A stretch of 64,000 nucleotides of DNA from Mycoplana dimorpha (GCF_003046475.1 NZ_PZZZ01000004.1:285195-349194), one strand, 5' to 3'; counted from the stretch's first letter, positions 44,258 through 55,167 are shown. A program made the numbers and translations. The notes: a model not told the origin generated them from the letters alone.

Positions 44258-47200
44258 CTAGCGCGTGACCAGGCAGGTTCCGCCGGCGGTCTTGTAGCGG
44301 CCGCACAGCGCGTTGGCCTCTTCCCGCGAACCGGCCGGGATGCGCACGCGATAATAGGTCCCCTTGTTCGGGATATCGGCACGCTGGATGTCGACGCCGC
44401 GTCCACCGATCACGCCGGAGAACTTTGCCGACAGGCTGGCGTAGGACTTCTGGGCTTCGGCCTCGGACGGCAGCGAGGCGATCTGGATGACATAGCCGCC
44501 GGGATTGGCGGCGGGCGCCTGCGCCTGCTCCGCCGGCGGTGAAGCCTCGCCGGCAAGCGCCGCGGTCTCGGTCGGCCTGGTGTCGGTAACCCGGCCGCGC
44601 TCGGTCACGGTGCCGACGACATCGACCGGCTGGTCGGTCGGACGCATCACGGGCACCGGCGCACCGGCGACCGCCTGGCCGACACCGACGTCTGCCGACG
44701 CACTCGTCGCAGGCGTGCTTTCGGCAACCGCCGCATTGGCGACTTCTTCCAGGGCGCGTGGGCTGTCGTCCGCCTGTTCGGCGCGTAAGCCGGTATCGGC
44801 TCCGGACGACACCGGGGCCACATTGGCTGTATTTGCCGCCGGCGCAGCGTCCTGCGGCATGGCGAGTGCGCTTTGCGGCTCGGGAGCGGGCTCCTCGCGG
44901 GCGACCAGCGTTCCGTCGGGCTTGACGATCATCGTCCGGACCTTGCGCGGCGAGACGAGCGGGCCGGTTGCCTCCTCACTGGCAGTCGGCGCCCGCACCT
45001 CGTCGTCGACCCCCGGCAGCAGCCGTTCATCGTCGGCGGGGGCGCCGGCCAGATCCATCACCTCGGTCTCGTCTTCCGGCCCGTCGAAGGGCAGCGACTC
45101 GGGCGTCAGCGTCCGCTGGACGACGTCCACCGGCTCCTCGGTCGAGGTGACGAGCTGGTCCTGCTGCGGCGTCATGTTCATCCGGCCGGAGACACGGTCA
45201 TAGACGGCCTTGTCCTGGTTCGGAACGGTCTTGCCGCCCTTTTCCTCGGGCACGACCTTGATCGGCTCACGATCGGCGAGGATCACCCGCGGCTCACCGG
45301 AACCGCCCGCCGCCCCATTGCCCAAGAACGCATAGGTGCCGGCTCCACCGAGCACCACGACGGCGGCAGCTGCCGCCGCGATCATCAGCCCGCGGCCGCG
45401 CCGTGCCGGCTCGTCATAGCCGTCGCCGACATAGTGGTCCTGCGACTGCTGGGCGTCGAGCGGGATCGCGTGCCGTTCGGACTGGGAGAACGAACGGCGC
45501 AAGTCTTCCTCGAGCGCCTTGTCGAAGTCGTCTGCGACAGCCGGTGCCTGGTGTTCTGCAACCGCGGCAGCCCGTTCGAGGCCTCGCTCGTTGTCGGCCA
45601 GCGGCGCCGGGGTGGCGAAGAGCTGCGCCATCTCCGAATCGATGTCGATATCGTATTCGGGCGCCTGAACCGGCTTTTCCTTTTCGATGACTGGTATCTG
45701 CGGCACGTCGAGTTCGGGCGCGGGCGCCACGCCTGTGTCGGTCTCCGCGATCATGGCGGGATCAAACGGCAGGTCGAAGCCGGGCTCGTCGCGTTGGGGC
45801 GCAGGGTCAGCCGGCTGCGGAGCGGACATCGCCGGCTGCGGAGCAGGCATGTCGCGGACAGGTTCTGCCCTTGCGGGTGCGGCAGCGGCCGGCCAGGCCG
45901 ACTGCGGCCGCGCGTCACGCGCATCGAGCACCGGTTCCGGCGCAACCCGCACCGGTGCCGGAGCAATGACCTGGGATGGTTTCGCAACGAGTGCGGCGAC
46001 GACGGGTGCGGCAACCCGCTTCGGCTCGTCCGCCAACGCCAGGTCGGAAAGGTCGAGTTCGATATCGGACAGGTCGAGTTGGAAATCGCCGAACGCCGCG
46101 TCGAAATCCGTGGCTGCGGCGTCAGCGACCGGTTCGATCTGGGTCGCAGCGGGTGCAGCCTGCGGCTCGATCCTGGCAGAAACCTGCGGCTCAATCCTGG
46201 CCGAAACCTGCGGCTCCTCGACGGGGGCGATCACTGCTGGCGCCGCTGCCGGCGCGAGGACGGGTGCATTGGCCGGCCGGCGATCGACCGCCACCGGCGT
46301 CGCACGGCCGAACTTGATGCTGGAAAAGCCCTCAAGCGATCCCGGCCGCGGACGCGGTGGTTCGGCTAGAGGGGCGGCCGCAGCTGCGACCGGCGGGGTG
46401 GCAAGCGCCACGACCGGCGCAGCCAGCGGTGCACGCGGCTCAGGCACCGGGAACCGCTCGACCTCGGCCAGCAACTCGTCAAAATGGTAACCGTCGGCGG
46501 CCGGCGCCGCGGGAGCGATCGCATAGGCGGCCTCCGGATCGAACGCGGCAGCCGCGGGCTCCGGTGCGACAGCAGTCGGCAGGGCCTGCTCGGCTGCAGC
46601 GAGCGGCGCCTCGCTGCGCGGCGCCTCTACCCAGTCCGGCACGAACTCCACCGTATCGACTTCCGCCGGCAACTGCGTCGCTTCAAAATGGGCCCCCTCG
46701 CCGAGCGCGGGCGCAACGGGAACCGGTTCGGCATAGACGGGCGGGGCGGCGATGCCGGCGGGATCCAGCAGCACTGGCTCCGTCACCGGCAGCGGTTCAA
46801 CCAGCGACGGCTGCAGGACGCCGGAATGGGCGGCTCCGGTATCGGCAATCACGAGCCCCGCGGCGGCCGCCTCATAGGGGGACCGATCAGCCGAAACCGA
46901 CGGCTGGGGTTCGTAGGGCACCGAAGCAGCATCCGCACCCGACGTCTCGTCGGTTGCGGTGAACGCGTCACCGAGCGACAGCTCGAGCTCGCGATCGAGA
47001 TCGAGATCGAGATCGAGATCGAAGTCGGACGGCTTGTTTGCGGCCGGCGTCTCCGCCAGGTGGGCGGGTTCGGCAAACGCCACCGGCTGCATGCCGAGGA
47101 AAACCGGCTCGGGCCGCTCTTCGGCCCGGTCGGCAACGGCCGGATGCGACGAGGCTGGCTCGGCCGCAAGGCCCTCGGGAGAGTGAAGATCGGCTGCGGC

Positions 47201-47659
47201 CGGCACAGTGCGCCAGTCCGCTGCACCTGCGCCGTGGTCATCACCATGCGCCAGTGCCTCCATCGGGCTTGCGGCAAAGGCTGACGTCGCATCGGCGCTG
47301 TCGAGCACGTCGGCAGCATCGACGGGTACATAGTCCGGCGCTGCAGGACCGGCGTCGGTCGAGGAAGGCGCGCCGACAACGGCAGCCGGCTCCGGCTCGA
47401 CGGCGACTGCCGGATACTGCGGCTCGACATCCTGTGCCGGATCGAGCGACGGCGCATCGTAGCGCACGAACTCACGCAGAAGCTCGCTCTCGAGATCGAA
47501 AGCCGGCTCCTGCAAGGGCTCCGGCGGCACCGGACGGGCGGCGGTCGGCACGTTACGCGGTTCGTAGCCGACAATGCGTGCGAGTTCCGCCAACGGGTCG
47601 TCGTCCGACAGGAGACCGAGGTCGGCTGGTCCGCTTCGCGCAAGATTCTTGTCTGCCAT
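44258..47659 (-). CDS. large SPOR-domain membrane protein (1,133 aa)
   Basis: An unusually large SPOR protein. About 750 N-terminal residues are acidic, Ala/Pro/Glu-rich and probably disordered; they include a run of alternating Asp-Leu (DLDLDLDLDRELELSL) and a tandem RIEPQVSA repeat. One membrane segment lies near 756-780 (MIAAAAAAVVVLGGAGTYAF). The last ~75 residues are the SPOR domain (GYVIQIASLPSEAEAQKSYA), which binds denuded peptidoglycan at division sites. Rhizobial genomes keep such a gene between argS and nagZ. It is an inner-membrane protein with the SPOR end in the periplasm, probably a division or wall-remodelling factor. Confidence 0.9.
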   Translation of the reverse strand: MADKNLARSGPADLGLLSDDDPLAELARIVGYEPRNVPTAARPVPPEPLQEPAFDLESELLREFVRYDAPSLDPAQDVEPQYPAVAVEPEPAAVVGAPSSTDAGPAAPDYVPVDAADVLDSADATSAFAASPMEALAHGDDHGAGAADWRTVPAAADLHSPEGLAAEPASSHPAVADRAEERPEPVFLGMQPVAFAEPAHLAETPAANKPSDFDLDLDLDLDRELELSLGDAFTATDETSGADAASVPYEPQPSVSADRSPYEAAAAGLVIADTGAAHSGVLQPSLVEPLPVTEPVLLDPAGIAAPPVYAEPVPVAPALGEGAHFEATQLPAEVDTVEFVPDWVEAPRSEAPLAAAEQALPTAVAPEPAAAAFDPEAAYAIAPAAPAADGYHFDELLAEVERFPVPEPRAPLAAPVVALATPPVAAAAAPLAEPPRPRPGSLEGFSSIKFGRATPVAVDRRPANAPVLAPAAAPAVIAPVEEPQVSARIEPQVSARIEPQAAPAATQIEPVADAAATDFDAAFGDFQLDLSDIELDLSDLALADEPKRVAAPVVAALVAKPSQVIAPAPVRVAPEPVLDARDARPQSAWPAAAAPARAEPVRDMPAPQPAMSAPQPADPAPQRDEPGFDLPFDPAMIAETDTGVAPAPELDVPQIPVIEKEKPVQAPEYDIDIDSEMAQLFATPAPLADNERGLERAAAVAEHQAPAVADDFDKALEEDLRRSFSQSERHAIPLDAQQSQDHYVGDGYDEPARRGRGLMIAAAAAAVVVLGGAGTYAFLGNGAAGGSGEPRVILADREPIKVVPEEKGGKTVPNQDKAVYDRVSGRMNMTPQQDQLVTSTEEPVDVVQRTLTPESLPFDGPEDETEVMDLAGAPADDERLLPGVDDEVRAPTASEEATGPLVSPRKVRTMIVKPDGTLVAREEPAPEPQSALAMPQDAAPAANTANVAPVSSGADTGLRAEQADDSPRALEEVANAAVAESTPATSASADVGVGQAVAGAPVPVMRPTDQPVDVVGTVTERGRVTDTRPTETAALAGEASPPAEQAQAPAANPGGYVIQIASLPSEAEAQKSYASLSAKFSGVIGGRGVDIQRADIPNKGTYYRVRIPAGSREEANALCGRYKTAGGTCLVTR
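46985..47030 (-). repeat. hexanucleotide microsatellite in the SPOR gene
   Basis: GAGATC units are repeated about four to five times around 46991-47023 and encode the Asp-Leu run. A six-base unit keeps the frame at any copy number. Confidence 0.8.
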
Positions 47660-47720
47660 ACTGCTCCACTCGCAAGCTACAAAATCGCGTTTGCCAGCTT
47701 AATGTGGGCAAAAGGTGACG

Positions 47721-49481
47721 CTATCGCATCTCGTCCGGCGCGGCAGTGCCGGTTATGGCAAGCCCCGATTTTAGAACAGATGCGACCGCATACACCAGCC
47801 CGAGTCTGGCTATACTCAATTCTCGGTTTTTATCATTAACAAAACGTAAGTCAGGCATGTCCTTGCCCTTATTCCAGTGCGCGTGGAAAGCACTGGCGAG
47901 ATCATAAAGATAAAAAGCGATGCGATGCGGCTCGTGCGCAAGTGCCGCCGCCTCGACGACCCGCGGGTACTCGGCGAGCTTGGCAAGCAACTGCAACTCA
48001 CTGGGATCGGCGATGTTGTCCTTCACCGCCGACGCCAAGTCGAGAGCGTCGAAATCGATGTCCGGGAACGCCTCGGCGGCCTGCCGGAAGACCGACATGC
48101 AGCGCGCATGCGCATACTGGACGTAAAAGACAGGATTGTCCTTCGACTGCTCGGTCACCTTGGCGAAATCGAAGTCGAGCGGCTCGGTGCTCTTGCGATA
48201 GAGCATCATGAAGCGCACGGGATCGCGCCCGACCTCCTCCACGACGTCGCGCAGGGTGACGAAGTCGCCGGAGCGCTTCGACATCTTCACCGGCTCGCCG
48301 CCGCGGTACAGCTTCACCATCTGGCAGAGAAGCACCGTCAGCTTCGCCTTGCCCTCGGAAATCGCCCGGCAGAGCGCCTCCAGCCGCTTGACGTAGCCGC
48401 CATGGTCGGCGCCGAGGATGTAGATCATCTCGTTGAAGCCGCGATCGAACTTGTCCTTGAAGTACGCGACGTCGGCGGCGAAATAGGTGTAGCTGCCGTC
48501 GGACTTGATCAGCGGCCGGTCGATGTCGTCACCGACCTCGGTGGAGCGGAACAGGGTCTGCTCGCGGTCCTCCCAATCCTCCGGCAACTGCCCCTTCGGC
48601 GGCGGCAGCACGCCCTTGTAGACATGCCCCTTGAAGGTCAGGTCGTTGATCGCGGTGCGAATCGGCGCCCCACCATTGGCGTGCAGGGTGCGCTCGGAGA
48701 AGAACACGTCGTGGGTGACGTTCAGCGCCTTCAGGTCGTCGCGGATCATTGCCATCATCGCATCGATGGTGCGATCCTTGACGATCGGCAGCCACTTCTC
48801 CTCCGGCATCAGCCGCAGGCTGGACCCGAACTCGGCCGCGAGCGCCTCGCCGACCGGAACGAGGTAGTCGCCCGGATAGAGCCCGGCGGGAATTTCGCCG
48901 ATCTTCTCGCCCAGCGCCTCGCGGTAGCGCAGGAACGCCGAACGGGCCAGCACATCGACCTGGGAACCGGCGTCGTTGATGTAGTATTCCTTGGTCACCT
49001 CATAGCCGGCGAAACCCAGCAGGTTGGCCAGCGCATCGCCGACGACGGCGCCGCGGCAATGCCCGACATGCATCGGGCCGGTCGGATTGGCGGAGACATA
49101 TTCGACGTTGATCCGCTGCCCGGTACCGACCGGGCTGCGGCCGAACTCGGTGCCCTTGTGGATGATATCGACCAGCACCTTCTGCCAGTAGGCGACGGAG
49201 AGGCGAACGTTTATGAAGCCCGGACCGGCGACCGAGACCTCGGCCACCTCGGGGTCCTGGCGCAGCTTCTCGACGATCAGGTCGGCGAGCGCCCGCGGGT
49301 TGGTGCCGAGCGGCTTTGCGAGCACCATTGCGGCATTGGTCGCCACGTCGCCATGGCTGGCGTCCCGGGGCGGCTCCACGCTGATGCGGGAGAAATCGAG
49401 GTCGGCGCGCCTGGCACGGACGACATCGAGCTCCTCGAGTACACTCTTGATTCTGGTGTCGAAATCCAAAAAGAGGTTCAT
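47721..49481 (-). CDS. argS: arginyl-tRNA synthetase
   Basis: A 586-residue class I synthetase. The ATG at 49481 ([18 protein letters not shown]) matches homologues; one three codons earlier is possible. Seen: the N-terminal Add-1 domain, [20 protein letters not shown] with the HVGH signature, and [17 protein letters not shown] as the KMSKS-like motif, then the DALR anticodon-binding domain. It is 65 bp behind dgt and 61 bp before the SPOR gene. Confidence 0.97.
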   Translation of the reverse strand: MNLFLDFDTRIKSVLEELDVVRARRADLDFSRISVEPPRDASHGDVATNAAMVLAKPLGTNPRALADLIVEKLRQDPEVAEVSVAGPGFINVRLSVAYWQKVLVDIIHKGTEFGRSPVGTGQRINVEYVSANPTGPMHVGHCRGAVVGDALANLLGFAGYEVTKEYYINDAGSQVDVLARSAFLRYREALGEKIGEIPAGLYPGDYLVPVGEALAAEFGSSLRLMPEEKWLPIVKDRTIDAMMAMIRDDLKALNVTHDVFFSERTLHANGGAPIRTAINDLTFKGHVYKGVLPPPKGQLPEDWEDREQTLFRSTEVGDDIDRPLIKSDGSYTYFAADVAYFKDKFDRGFNEMIYILGADHGGYVKRLEALCRAISEGKAKLTVLLCQMVKLYRGGEPVKMSKRSGDFVTLRDVVEEVGRDPVRFMMLYRKSTEPLDFDFAKVTEQSKDNPVFYVQYAHARCMSVFRQAAEAFPDIDFDALDLASAVKDNIADPSELQLLAKLAEYPRVVEAAALAHEPHRIAFYLYDLASAFHAHWNKGKDMPDLRFVNDKNRELSIARLGLVYAVASVLKSGLAITGTAAPDEMR

Positions 49482-49546
49482 GTCTTCCATCCGCGCGCCT
49501 GCCGGCGCCATGCGCACAACGCGCTAAATCTTGAATCGGCGGGTGA

Positions 49547-50764
49547 CTATCGCAATTCCGGGGTGTGGTCAAACAACCGCCTGTGCGTATCGACCGCGTA
49601 ATTGTCCGTCATGCCTGCGAGGTAATCACCGACATGCCGCGCCCGCGCCGCCTCCGGCATCTCGGCTATTCGATCGGCCCAATGGTGGCCGCGCATCAGT
49701 TGCGGATCGTCCATATAGGCGTGAAACAGGTCGGTGAGGATCGCGGCCGCATTGGCGCGCACGCGCATCACATCGGGGTGACGATAGATGCGCTTGAAGA
49801 GCATCGACTTGATCGCCCTGTCCGTCTCGGCCATCGTCTCGGAGAAGGTGGCCATGACGCGGCCTGCCCGGCGCACATCGTCGACGCATGTCGGCCGCAC
49901 CGCCGCCAGCGCCGCCTGTGCATAGCCGATCACGTCCTCCACCATGGCGGTGATCTGCCGGCGCATGATCTCATTGGTGAACCGGGACGGCTCAAGATTG
50001 GGATAGTGACCCCGCACCTCCGCCATCAGGCCGGCGAGGAACGGAACCTCCTCCAGCATGTCGAAGGACAGGTATCCGGAGCGCAACCCGTCATCGATAT
50101 CATGGGTGTTGTAGGCGATGTCGTCGGCGATCGCCGCCACCTGCGCCTCGAGGCTGGCAAAATTCGCAAGCTCGAGGTCATGAAGGGCGCAGTAGTCGAG
50201 GATCGGCTGGGGAACGGGGCCGCGGACGCCCTCGCCATCCGACGTCAGCAGCGGACCGTTGTGCTTGACCAGCCCTTCAAGGCTTTCCCAGGTGAGGTTC
50301 AGCCCGTCGAACTCGGCATAGCGGCGTTCGAGCTTGGTGACGATCCGAAGCGACTGGGCGTTGTGGTCGAAGCCGCCATAGGGCGCCAGCACCTCTTGCA
50401 GCGCATCCTCCCCGGTGTGGCCGAATGGGGTGTGGCCAAAGTCGTGCACCAGCGCCACCCCCTCGGCGAGGTCCTCGTCGAGCCGCAGCGCCCGGGCCAG
50501 CGCCCTCGCGATCTGCGCCACCTCGATCGTGTGGGTCAGCCGCGTGCGGTAGTGGTCGCCGTCGGCGGCGATGAACACCTGGGTCTTGTGCTTCAGGCGC
50601 CTGAACGCGGTCGTGTGGACGATCCGGTCCCGGTCACGCTGGAAATCCGAGCGGGTCGGGCTCGCCGCCTCTCGGAAAAGTCGCCCGCGGCTTGACCAGG
50701 GATCGGCCGCATAGAGTGCTCTCTGGCCGGCGCCGAAACCGAGGGCATGGAAGTCCAGTGTCAT
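49547..50764 (-). CDS. dgt: deoxyguanosinetriphosphate triphosphohydrolase-like protein
   Basis: A 405-residue HD-domain dNTPase (type 2 dGTPase family) that splits dGTP to deoxyguanosine and triphosphate. Motifs: [23 protein letters not shown]-like segment near 43-64, [15 protein letters not shown] (His of HD), [18 protein letters not shown] (HD pair and following His), and the C-terminal helical half. It starts at 50764, diverging from the ErpA gene. Confidence 0.95.
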   Translation of the reverse strand: MTLDFHALGFGAGQRALYAADPWSSRGRLFREAASPTRSDFQRDRDRIVHTTAFRRLKHKTQVFIAADGDHYRTRLTHTIEVAQIARALARALRLDEDLAEGVALVHDFGHTPFGHTGEDALQEVLAPYGGFDHNAQSLRIVTKLERRYAEFDGLNLTWESLEGLVKHNGPLLTSDGEGVRGPVPQPILDYCALHDLELANFASLEAQVAAIADDIAYNTHDIDDGLRSGYLSFDMLEEVPFLAGLMAEVRGHYPNLEPSRFTNEIMRRQITAMVEDVIGYAQAALAAVRPTCVDDVRRAGRVMATFSETMAETDRAIKSMLFKRIYRHPDVMRVRANAAAILTDLFHAYMDDPQLMRGHHWADRIAEMPEAARARHVGDYLAGMTDNYAVDTHRRLFDHTPELR

Positions 50765-50976
50765 AGCTCACCCGCATTCGAGCCGCCCATTGACGCGGCC
50801 TCGATGCCTTCATACCTATACTGTGCACACCGCACTGCCGGACTGCAAGCATGATGCTGATCTGCCAAGCGGATCAGATACTTGGCGCCGCTGTCGCGAC
50901 AGGCACGGCCGACCGTTTGCAGCGACCGGCAGGAAAAACGATTCTCGGCGGGCCTTGACCCCGCCCGGAGGAACAT

Positions 50977-51309
50977 ATGAGCGACAAGAACGTCACCCTT
51001 TCGGACGCGGCCGCCAGGCGGATCGCCGCGATCCTTCAGGCCGATCCAACCAAGGGAGCGATGCGCGTCTCCGTCGAGGGCGGCGGCTGCTCCGGCTTTT
51101 CCTACAAGTTCGACCTCGTCGAAGCTGCAGACAGCGACGACCTCGTGCTCGAGCGCGGCAACGCGCGCGTCCTGATCGACCCGCTTTCGCTCGTCTACAT
51201 GGAAGGTTCCGAAATCGACTTCGTCGACAACCTCATGGGCCAGTCGTTCCAGATCAAGAACCCGAACGCCGTCGCCAACTGCGGCTGCGGCACGAGTTTC
51301 TCGATCTGA
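50977..51309 (+). CDS. erpA: iron-sulfur cluster insertion protein ErpA
   Basis: A 110-residue A-type Fe-S carrier. Cluster-binding cysteines are in EGGGCSGFSYKF and NCGCGTSFSI. CGGAGGAACAT precedes the ATG. It is divergent from dgt and only 73 bp before the exonuclease III gene on the same strand, so the two may share a transcript. ErpA, rather than IscA, is chosen because it stands outside an isc or suf cluster. Confidence 0.92.
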   Translation: MSDKNVTLSDAAARRIAAILQADPTKGAMRVSVEGGGCSGFSYKFDLVEAADSDDLVLERGNARVLIDPLSLVYMEGSEIDFVDNLMGQSFQIKNPNAVANCGCGTSFSI

Positions 51310-51382
51310 CAACGTGGCAACCGCATTGGCGCGCGCTCCCTCCCTCAATGATCCTCCCGACCGCTCGACCAGAAAGAACCCG

Positions 51383-52168
51383 ATGAAGATCGCCACCTGG
51401 AACATCAACGGCGTGCGCGCCCGCATCGACAACCTGCTGACCTGGCTGAGGGAGGCGCAACCCGATGTCGTCGCCTTGCAGGAGATCAAATGCCAGGACG
51501 ACGCCTTTCCGCGCTTCGAGGTCGAAGCGCTCGGCTACCATGTCGAGACGCACGGCCAGAAGGGCTTCAACGGGGTGGCGCTCTTGTCCAGGATCCGCCC
51601 CGACGAGGTCATCCGCGGCCTTCCCGGCGATGACGGCGACGAGCAGTCGCGTTTCATCGAGGGCGTCTATTCGTTCGGCAGCGGTGTGATCCGGGTCTGC
51701 TCGATCTACCTGCCCAACGGCAATCCACCGCAGGATCCGGTCAAATACCCCTACAAGCTCGCCTGGATGGAACGGCTGATCGCGTTCGCAAGCCACCGCC
51801 TGGCGCTGGAGGAACCGCTCGTGCTCGCCGGCGACTACAACGTCATACCGGAGCCGCACGATTGCTGGGACGTCAGGGCCTGGCAGGACGACGCGCTGTA
51901 CCTGCCGCCGACACGCCACGCCTTCCGACGGCTGGAGCATCTCGGCTTCACCGATGCGGTGCGGGCAGCAACGGACACGGTTCCGCTTTATACTTTCTGG
52001 GACTATCAGGCCGGCTGCTGGCAGAAGAACAACGGCATCCGCATCGATCACCTGATGCTGTCGCCGGAGGCGTCCGACCGCCTCGTCTGCGCAAGCGTCG
52101 ACAAGCACGTGCGCAACTGGGAAAAGCCGTCCGACCACGTGCCGGTCGTTGCGCGGTTCAGCCGATAA
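51383..52168 (+). CDS. xthA: exodeoxyribonuclease III
   Basis: A 261-residue AP endonuclease/3' exonuclease for base-excision repair. The start at 51383 gives MKIATWNINGVRARIDNLL. Active-site motifs: VVALQEIKCQDDAFP (Glu metal ligand), GFNGVALLSR, LAGDYNVIPEPHD (Asp/Asn pair) and the closing SDHVPVVA with the catalytic His. An upstream extension in the same frame was not used. Confidence 0.97.
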   Translation: MKIATWNINGVRARIDNLLTWLREAQPDVVALQEIKCQDDAFPRFEVEALGYHVETHGQKGFNGVALLSRIRPDEVIRGLPGDDGDEQSRFIEGVYSFGSGVIRVCSIYLPNGNPPQDPVKYPYKLAWMERLIAFASHRLALEEPLVLAGDYNVIPEPHDCWDVRAWQDDALYLPPTRHAFRRLEHLGFTDAVRAATDTVPLYTFWDYQAGCWQKNNGIRIDHLMLSPEASDRLVCASVDKHVRNWEKPSDHVPVVARFSR

Positions 52169-52279
52169 TTTGGCCTGAGCGTGAGGAGCTCGCGTGAAAA
52201 AGGTTTCACGCGATGCTTCAAGCCACTGTTTTGATGATAATTGCCAAGACCGTTCGCCGACCTGGCAGGAGCGATAGCG

Positions 52280-53080
52280 TCAGTTGACGCCCTTGATCTT
52301 CTGCGTCAGCGTCAACGCCGACCGCCGATCCTTCTCGCTCGCCAGTGCGAAGGCCTGCTCCTGCAGTTCCTGCAGCCAGGCACGCTCGCTTGGCGCACAG
52401 TTGTCGAGTGCCGCGGTCATCATCGCCAATCCCCGCGCCGCCTGGCCTTCCTGGAAGATGATGCTGCCAAGCAGTCCCATCGCGCCGGCATGGCCGTTCT
52501 TCTGGGCCCGGTTCAACCACTTCTTGGCCTGGTGCACATTCGTCGCGCCGCCCTCGCCGGCCAGGATCATTCGGGCAAGCTCGAACTGCACCTCGGGAAC
52601 GCCGAAGGTCGAAGCGGCCTGGAAGTACAGCTGCCGCGCCTGCGCCAGGTCGACATGCACGGGGCTGTCGGGAATGCCGCGCTGGTAGTAGCCGGCAAGC
52701 GCAATGAGGGCATTGACGAAGAAGCCCGTGTCGTTGGACCCCGGCTCGACGCCCTCGCTGGCGATCTCGCTATAGATCCGGAAGGCCTCGAGGTCGTTCT
52801 CGGCGACGCCGTCGCCATCGGCATACATGTTGGCGAGCGCCCAACGCGAGCCGGTGTGGCCCTTCTCGGCGGCATAGCGGTAGGCCTCGATGGCGTCGTT
52901 CTTCCGCCCCTCCTTGTAGGAGTAGAAACCGAACTTGAAGAGATCGAACGGCCGGCTTTCCCGGCTGACGCCCGAGGCCGGATCGAAGGCGAAGACGTTC
53001 CCCGCCGCCAGGCCCTGCCCCACCGAGAGACAGAGCCCGAAGGCCAGGCATTTCATCGAAAGAGACACCGACATGGACAT
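52280..53080 (-). CDS. exoR: periplasmic Sel1-repeat regulator ExoR
   Basis: A 266-residue exported protein with a signal peptide (CLAFGLCLSVGQGLAAG) and Sel1/TPR-like repeats, such as EAYRYAAEKGHTGSRWALAN and ARQLYFQAASTFGVPEVQFE. The pattern and length match rhizobial ExoR, the periplasmic inhibitor of the ExoS-ChvI two-component system that controls exopolysaccharide, motility and acid response. Two ATGs two codons apart compete for the start. exoS and chvI are not in the window. Confidence 0.85.
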   Translation of the reverse strand: MSMSVSLSMKCLAFGLCLSVGQGLAAGNVFAFDPASGVSRESRPFDLFKFGFYSYKEGRKNDAIEAYRYAAEKGHTGSRWALANMYADGDGVAENDLEAFRIYSEIASEGVEPGSNDTGFFVNALIALAGYYQRGIPDSPVHVDLAQARQLYFQAASTFGVPEVQFELARMILAGEGGATNVHQAKKWLNRAQKNGHAGAMGLLGSIIFQEGQAARGLAMMTAALDNCAPSERAWLQELQEQAFALASEKDRRSALTLTQKIKGVN

Positions 53081-53548
53081 GGCTACAGCTGTCTTCCGCA
53101 GCGCCCGACACCGGACGGCATGCGGACTTTGATAAGTGGAACGGGGAGTTGAAGAACGTCATCCATGTACCGATCGCGCGCCATGCTGTTGCTGGCCGTC
53201 CGAGCCGCAATGCTCGTGCAACCCTCCCGCGGCAATCTCTTCAACAAGGGCATCATTCGGTTCATCGGCTCCTCGGAAGCGCTTGTTCCTGCAGCGCTCA
53301 TCGGGACCCATCGCTGCTCCCTGTTTGTGGCGGGAAATGGACAGGACGGTCCGTCACACCTGTGTAGCAAACTATCGCAAAGAATGTGTTGCCGAACGGG
53401 CACAGACACCCATGAGGCGAACAGTGTTCCTCAATCTTCTGCTACCGGGTCATCCGGCATGCAGAGCATCCATCAGAAACAAGGCCCCGTTATGGCCCGC
53501 CCGGCCCCGGTTTTGCCCAATACTTGGCAGTCGGATCGGGCGCGGTCT
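53081..53548. other. intergenic region upstream of exoR, no gene supported
   Basis: This 468-bp stretch probably holds the exoR promoter (53100-53200). Overlapping plus-strand open frames at 53136-53638 have no ribosome site, no signal and poor composition; I reject them. No repeat or operator was identified. Confidence 0.4.
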
Positions 53549-54829
53549 TCAGAATTTGACCCGCAGTTCGCCGGAGAGCGCCGAGACGAAGTCGGTGCCG
53601 TACTCGTAGCGGGTCGTGGTCGTGTTGATCGGATTTGACTCGCCGCTGGTCAGCAAGCCGAGCGCGCCGTTGAGCCGCAATTCGACGTGCTCGCTCGGGG
53701 AATAGGCCGTTCCGAGGCCGACCATCCAGACATCGCTCTGCGATCCGACGACGGTGCTCGTGCCGCGATCCCATGTCAGGCTCATGCCACCGGCCCACTG
53801 TTCGTTGAACCTGTGGCCGAGGCCGCCGGTGACCGTCCAGCCGTCGCGATAGTAGAGGTTGAGGGCGGTGAGCGTCTTGCCGGCCGCGTCACCGCAAAAC
53901 GCGGCGCTGCCATCACACCGGAAATCGACCGTCTGCAGGCGGCTCCAGTTGGTCCACTTGACCGAACCGAAGCCCAGCCAATCGGGCGCGATGCCGGATT
54001 GCAGCTTGAGTTCAAGGGATTCCGGAAGCGTCGCGGAGGCCGTGACCGGCGTGCTTTCGCCGAAGATACGCTGATGGTCCAGGCTTCCGGCAATAGCCTT
54101 CGGAACACCGGTCAGATTAAGCGTGCCATTGATATCGTCGTAATCGACCTTGCTCGTATAAACGAGGCTCGCCCGCATCGCATATTCGGGGATCTCGTAG
54201 CCCACGCCCGCGTGCCAGCCGCCGCTACTATCCTTTATGTCTTCCATTCGGCCTAGGCCGGAAAAGTTGCTGAATGGCGTGCCGGCAAGGATTTCGGGCG
54301 CCACAACAACCTGCTCCTTATGACCGCCGATCTCCTGATAGAATCCGCCCCCGATGACGCGGAACTGGCCTGGACCGGCGTCGAACCTGTAGGAGCAGGC
54401 GGCGCCATAGTTGTGGCTGAATATCTCGAGCTCGCTCACGTCCTTTGCGCCGGCCCAATGTCGACCCGGCTTCACATTGGCCCCGAACGGTTCGGAATAG
54501 TCGATCATGCAATCGATGGAATCGCCGATGGCCGCCTTGGCGCCGAGATAGGGATCGGCATAGGGCTCGGATCCGTCGGCCGTCGACGAGTAGCCGGCGA
54601 TGTTGTTCAGGTTGGTCGGATCTGCCGCCGGAACGCTCTCGTCCACCGCGTTCCTGATCCTCCGGTTCGGCATCACATAGGTGACCGAACCGTCGAAGAA
54701 GAACGGCGATTTCTCGAACAGCAGGTCGACGTCATAGCCGTGCCGCTCCAGCCCGCCGGCATGGCCCGTCGTTGCGGTGGCAAGAACCGTGAGCCCGGCC
54801 AAGCTCGCGGTCAGTATTCTCGAAGTCAT
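53549..54829 (-). CDS. FadL/OmpP1 family outer-membrane transporter
   Basis: A 426-residue beta-barrel of the FadL family, which passes hydrophobic compounds such as long-chain fatty acids. The ATG at 54829 opens a Sec signal peptide (MTSRILTASLAGLTVLATAT, cleaved after GHA). The N-terminal GGLERHGYDVDLLFEKSPF and PESLELKLQSGIAPDWLGFGSVKWTNWS (split) barrel segments and the terminal ELRVKF, ending in Phe as outer-membrane proteins do, support this. Substrate is unknown. It is monocistronic. Confidence 0.88.
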   Translation of the reverse strand: MTSRILTASLAGLTVLATATTGHAGGLERHGYDVDLLFEKSPFFFDGSVTYVMPNRRIRNAVDESVPAADPTNLNNIAGYSSTADGSEPYADPYLGAKAAIGDSIDCMIDYSEPFGANVKPGRHWAGAKDVSELEIFSHNYGAACSYRFDAGPGQFRVIGGGFYQEIGGHKEQVVVAPEILAGTPFSNFSGLGRMEDIKDSSGGWHAGVGYEIPEYAMRASLVYTSKVDYDDINGTLNLTGVPKAIAGSLDHQRIFGESTPVTASATLPESLELKLQSGIAPDWLGFGSVKWTNWSRLQTVDFRCDGSAAFCGDAAGKTLTALNLYYRDGWTVTGGLGHRFNEQWAGGMSLTWDRGTSTVVGSQSDVWMVGLGTAYSPSEHVELRLNGALGLLTSGESNPINTTTTRYEYGTDFVSALSGELRVKF

Positions 54830-55167
54830 GCAGTCCCCCTGGCCAAAAAGCCGCCGGCCGCTTCCCCGACTCGGCCGCCTCACGGGGAGTATCGGAAACC
54901 GCGCCCGTCCTGGCAAATGCCGCGACCGGACAATCCGGTTCAGCAGGCGTCACGACGATGCCTCGGTCTGGTCGAAAGCTGCGGATTATCCCCGCAGTCT
55001 AGGCGGATATTCCGCAGCGGGCGAAAACCCCTCAATTTCTTAGGATGCTTTTCCACGCGGTCGCAAAATGTGACATTTGCACCACATGAGGAGACTGGCT
55101 TTCGGCCAAAGAAAAAACCGCGCGCCGGCGGCACGCAGTTCTTCTGTTTCAGGATGGATGTTCCGAC
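54830..55167. other. intergenic region between valS and the FadL-type gene
   Basis: This 338-bp region holds the promoter of the FadL-type gene and the 3' flank of valS. An AT-richer core with AAAATGTGACATTTG lies at 55065-55079, a partly symmetric sequence that could bind a regulator. Nothing else was seen. Confidence 0.4.

Noticed and set aside
53136-53638. Overlapping plus-strand open frames upstream of exoR
   Set aside because: No ribosome site, no domain, and they run into the antisense of the FadL-type gene.
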